This document shows positions 5,856 to 7,939 of a stretch of 7,939 nucleotides of DNA, piece by piece (within the stretch, counting starts at the first letter, position 1; the number at the start of each line of letters is the position of its first letter). Origin of the DNA: Pseudomonadota bacterium (GTDB lineage Bacteria; Pseudomonadota; Alphaproteobacteria; Rhizobiales; Xanthobacteraceae). Under the pieces are notes generated by a model. That model worked only from the letters and a program-made list of their open reading frames with translations, was not told the DNA's origin and did not search any database. Made by a program: the position numbers and the translations under genes. The stretch covers positions 1 to 7,939 of the forward strand of contig JAEYAU010000276.1 of the NCBI GenBank assembly GCA_023404705.1, given 5' to 3'.

Positions 5856-6973
5856 ACGCGTTCACGGTAGCGTTGCGCGAGATCACGGGCCGGCCGGTTC
5901 GCTCCAGCCTGACGGTCGCGGGCATCGCCATCGCGATCGCAGGCTATATCGCGCTCACCGGCCTGACGCGCGGGGTCGAGCACTCGATCGACAGCGGCCT
6001 CACGGAAACCGGCGCCGACCTCATCGTCAGTCAGCCCGGGGCCTTCACGCTCAGCGGCAGCACGCTCTCGGAGTCGCTGCGCGAGAAGCTCGTGAAGGTC
6101 GAGCGGGTCGAGAGCGTTTCGGGTGTGCTGTTCAACGTCACCTCGCTCGATGAGGAGGCGAATGTCGTCAGCACCGGCTGGCCGGACGAGAGCTTTCTCT
6201 GGCGCAGTGTGACTCTCGCGGCGGGCCGGCTGCCCGCGCCCGGCGAGAGCGGCGTCATCGTGCTGGGTGAGGAGATCGCGCGTAGTCTGGGCAAGCGCGT
6301 GAACGACACCGTCACGCTCCGCTTCAAGCCGTTCCGCATCGTCGGCATCGCGCGCTTCGCCAGCGTGCTCAACCAGAATCTCGCGCTGCTGCGTCTCGCC
6401 GAGTTGCAGGCGCTCCTCGATCGTGAAGGCGCCGTGACCTTCTATCAGATCCGCCTGCAGCGCCCCCTCGAGCCCGCGCAGGTGAAGGAGGCGCGCGCCC
6501 GGCTGCAGCAGGTCTCGCCGAGCTTCGCCGTGCAGGAGACGGCGCAGCTCGCCAACGATCTGCGGCTCGTCGGCATCATTCGCGCAGTCGCGTCGGCGAT
6601 CTCGCTGGTGGTGATCGTGCTGGCGATCCTCGGCGTCGGCAACACGCTGTTCATGACAATCAACGAGCGCACCTCGGAGATCGGCGTGCTCTCGGCCATC
6701 GGCTGGCCCGCCTCGCGCATCCTGACGACCATCCTGTCGGAAGGGCTTGCCATGGCAGCGGTCGGCGCCGTGATCGGCGTCGGCCTGGGGATCCTCGCCA
6801 TGACGATCGCGTCCCGCTCGCCGGCCGCGGCCGGTCTCCTGGAACCCTACTTGGATGCGTGGATGGTCGGCAAAGCGATGCTCGCCGCGCTGCTGATCGG
6901 CTTCCTCGGCGCGCTCTATCCGGCGTGGCGCGCCATCCGCATGAGCCCCGCGCAGGCCTTGCGCCGGGTATGA
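5852..6973 (+). CDS. ABC transporter permease, FtsX/MacB/LolC type
   Basis: Inner-membrane subunit of 373 residues with the mechanotransmission ABC topology. A first transmembrane helix (about 17-38, SSLTVAGIAIAIAGYIAL) is followed by a large periplasmic domain (about 40-235, MacB_PCD-like) and three further helices (about 241-268, 296-319, 340-357). The cytoplasmic ERTSEIGVLSAIGW (272-285) corresponds to the coupling signature 'ERtrEIGilkAlGa' of the family, and the C-terminus YPAWRAIRMSPAQALR (356-371) is the typical ending. There is only one permease gene, so a homodimer like MacB is expected, unlike the LolC/LolE pair. The ATG at 5852 overlaps the ATPase stop; AAGGA at 5835-5839 and GAGG at 5841-5844 can serve as its ribosome-binding site. 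It is the last gene of the operon; no clear terminator was found behind it. Confidence 0.93.
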   Translation: MNAFTVALREITGRPVRSSLTVAGIAIAIAGYIALTGLTRGVEHSIDSGLTETGADLIVSQPGAFTLSGSTLSESLREKLVKVERVESVSGVLFNVTSLDEEANVVSTGWPDESFLWRSVTLAAGRLPAPGESGVIVLGEEIARSLGKRVNDTVTLRFKPFRIVGIARFASVLNQNLALLRLAELQALLDREGAVTFYQIRLQRPLEPAQVKEARARLQQVSPSFAVQETAQLANDLRLVGIIRAVASAISLVVIVLAILGVGNTLFMTINERTSEIGVLSAIGWPASRILTTILSEGLAMAAVGAVIGVGLGILAMTIASRSPAAAGLLEPYLDAWMVGKAMLAALLIGFLGALYPAWRAIRMSPAQALRRV

Positions 6974-7072
6974 CCTAAAGCAGCGGAACACGGCGGAAAT
7001 CGCGCGGTCCGTATTGACACGGAGCGGCTTCGCGCCCCCTTTTCGCCGGAAAGGAATCGCATCCGACACCCC
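6974..7072 (+). promoter_or_regulatory. Spacer with possible promoter for the ThiE-like gene
   Basis: A consensus -35 hexamer TTGACA occurs at 7014-7019, but 17 nt later only a C/T-rich stretch (near 7037-7043) is found and no proper -10, so this is weak. The hexamer partly overlaps a small hairpin (TCCGT 7008-7012 with ACGGA 7019-7023). GGAAAGGAA at 7048-7056 is a possible ribosome-binding site but lies about 16 nt from the ATG at 7073, further than usual. No convincing terminator for the upstream operon was seen. Confidence 0.25.
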
Positions 7073-7732
7073 ATGGCCCAACGTCCCAAACAGGCGCAAC
7101 CCGCGAGTGCACCGCGGCTCTATCTGGTCACGCCCTGGATCGAAGATCCGGCGGCGTTCACGGACGCCCTCGCGCCCGCGCTCGGCGCAGCCGATGTCGC
7201 GGCGCTGCTCCTGCGCCTGCGCGAGGCCGACGAGCGCACGCTGATCAACCGCGTGAAGACGCTCGCGCCGATTGCCCAGGCGAAGGATGTCGCGGTGATC
7301 CTCGACGGCGCTCCCGAGATCGTCGCACGCGGCGGCGCCGACGGCGTGCATGCGCGCGGTTCCGACGCACTCGAGGCGGCGCTGCGCGCGCTCAAGCCCG
7401 AGCGCATCGTCGGGGCGGGCGGGCTCGTCAGCCGTCACGATGCCATGTCGGCGGGCGAAGCCGGTGTCGACTACGTGATGTTCGGCGAGCCCGACGCGCA
7501 GGACCGGCGGCCGGGCTTCGAGGCCGTGCTGGAGCGCGTCGCTTGGTGGGCCGAGGTCTTCGAGATTCCCTGCGTCGGCTTCGCCTCCAGCCTCGACGAA
7601 GTCGATCAGCTCGTACGCGCGGGCGCCGAGTTCATCGCGCTGGGCGATGCCGTCTGGAGCGCGCCCGAAGGACCGGCCACGTTCCTCGCCGAAGTCGCGA
7701 AGCTGCTCATCGCGCCGGAGCCGGCGCGATGA
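7073..7732 (+). CDS. ThiE/TenI-like TIM-barrel protein, divergent thiamine-phosphate-synthase family member
   Basis: Protein of 219 residues, near the ThiE length. Family shape is seen in RLYLVTP (15-21) as the first barrel strand, ALLLRL (44-49) where true ThiE has the 'QLR.K' strand, VAVILDG (73-79) where 'INDR' is expected, GADGVHARGSDAL (88-100) equivalent to 'ADGVHLGQ.D', VGAGGLVSRHDAM (113-125) for 'iGvS.hs..E', and DYVMFGEP (133-140) for 'DYi..GPvf.T..K'. Several ligand-contact positions differ: INDR has become LDGA, GVHL is GVHA, and the Thr/Lys element after DYVMFG is replaced by DAQDRRPGF. Known ThiE enzymes join HMP-pyrophosphate and thiazole phosphate into thiamine monophosphate; this member may be altered or inactive in that reaction, as TenI is. 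No other thiamine gene is visible. Its TGA overlaps the ATG of the next gene, so they are coupled. Confidence 0.75.
   Translation: MAQRPKQAQPASAPRLYLVTPWIEDPAAFTDALAPALGAADVAALLLRLREADERTLINRVKTLAPIAQAKDVAVILDGAPEIVARGGADGVHARGSDALEAALRALKPERIVGAGGLVSRHDAMSAGEAGVDYVMFGEPDAQDRRPGFEAVLERVAWWAEVFEIPCVGFASSLDEVDQLVRAGAEFIALGDAVWSAPEGPATFLAEVAKLLIAPEPAR
7711..7728 (+). promoter_or_regulatory. Inverted repeat covering the ribosome-binding site of the last gene
   Basis: CGCGCCGG (7711-7718) and CCGGCGCG (7721-7728) form a perfect 8-bp inverted repeat with only AG between, ending at the base before the ATG at 7729. The GGAG at 7717-7720 that would serve as the ribosome-binding site falls inside it. 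Folded in mRNA, it would hide the site until ribosomes finishing the ThiE-like gene open it. The folding is inferred. Confidence 0.4.
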
Positions 7733-7939
7733 GGCGGCGCGCCCTGCTGCCGGCTCTCGCGGCCTTCCTTTTTGCGGCGCAGGCCCAGGCCCAGGCGCCG
7801 ATCCAGATCACGCCGCCCGCGCCCATTCCCGACACGCCGAAAGAGACTCCCGCGCCCAAGAAGCGGCCCGCACCGAAGGCGGCGCCGCGTCCTGCCGAAA
7901 AGGCCGCGCCGAAGTCGGAAACGCCGCCCGCCGCAGAGC
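7729..7939 (+). CDS. Secreted Ala/Pro/Lys-rich protein, 5' part only (possibly a Sel1/TPR-repeat protein)
   Basis: Partial gene, open to the window end (70 codons visible). It starts at an ATG overlapping the stop of the ThiE-like gene (ATGA), with GGAG at 7717-7720 as ribosome-binding site. The product begins MRRRALLPALAAFLFAAQAQA, a signal peptide with likely cleavage after an A-Q-A near residue 21, then a low-complexity stretch rich in Pro, Ala and Lys (for example KKRPAPKAAPRPAEK), which is probably a flexible periplasmic linker. From my recollection of Rhizobiales genomes a Sel1/tetratricopeptide-repeat protein often follows the ThiE-like gene, and such proteins can have this kind of N-terminus, but no repeat is visible here and the identity is a guess. 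Confidence 0.7.
   Translation, partial: MRRRALLPALAAFLFAAQAQAQAPIQITPPAPIPDTPKETPAPKKRPAPKAAPRPAEKAAPKSETPPAAE

Noticed and set aside
5708..7438. Very long minus-strand open frame (576 codons) across the permease and ThiE-like genes
   Set aside because: It spans several real plus-strand genes and a spacer, and the product is an Arg/Asp/Glu/His-rich sequence without recognisable domains. Its length reflects high GC and scarce antisense stops.

Overview
The window is GC-rich with very little non-coding DNA and looks like a chromosomal segment of an alphaproteobacterium, most likely of the Hyphomicrobiales (Rhizobiales; Bradyrhizobium/Xanthobacteraceae-like). Three things point there: pgk next to a vertebrate-type class I aldolase, a ThiE-like gene followed by a secreted Ala/Pro/Lys-rich protein, and a small outer-membrane barrel protein of the type common in that order (mature N-terminus near 'ADMPVKA', then 'WTGFYVGGEAGY'). 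This placement is inference from protein style, not a database match.

Layout. (1) 1-104 is a leader with a hairpin and the pgk ribosome-binding site. (2) 105-2376 (+) holds pgk and fba, two central carbon enzymes, closed by a strong intrinsic terminator at 2419-2446. (3) 2389-4427 (-) holds a membrane-anchored alpha/beta-hydrolase-like protein and, upstream of it on the same strand, a signal-peptide-bearing outer-membrane beta-barrel protein with its own hairpin terminator. (4) 4428-4587 is a divergent, comparatively AT-rich promoter region. (5) 4588-6973 (+) is a tight three-gene operon with ATGA stop/start overlaps: an MlaC/Ttg2D-like periplasmic protein, a LolD/MacB-type ATPase and an FtsX/MacB-type permease. 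(6) 6974-7072 is a short spacer. (7) 7073-7939 (+) is a divergent ThiE-family protein translationally coupled to the 5' end of a secreted Ala/Pro/Lys-rich protein that runs off the window.

How the genes relate. pgk and fba serve glycolysis, gluconeogenesis and possibly the Calvin cycle. From my recollection of related genomes, the ThiE-like/secreted-protein pair often lies close to fba, so the envelope genes at 2389-6973 look like an accessory block between them. The most interesting item is the operon at 4588-6973. MlaC proteins normally serve an MlaFEDB (MCE-type) importer, but here an MlaC-like protein is co-encoded with a mechanotransmission-type (LolCDE/MacB-class) ABC pair. No MlaD, MlaE or MlaB gene and no MacA-like adaptor is visible. 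It may be a lipid-handling exporter with an MlaC-fold chaperone in the place LolA holds in the lipoprotein system. That role is a hypothesis.

No RNA gene, CRISPR array, insertion sequence or origin was recognised, and no stretch above 300 bases lacks a gene.
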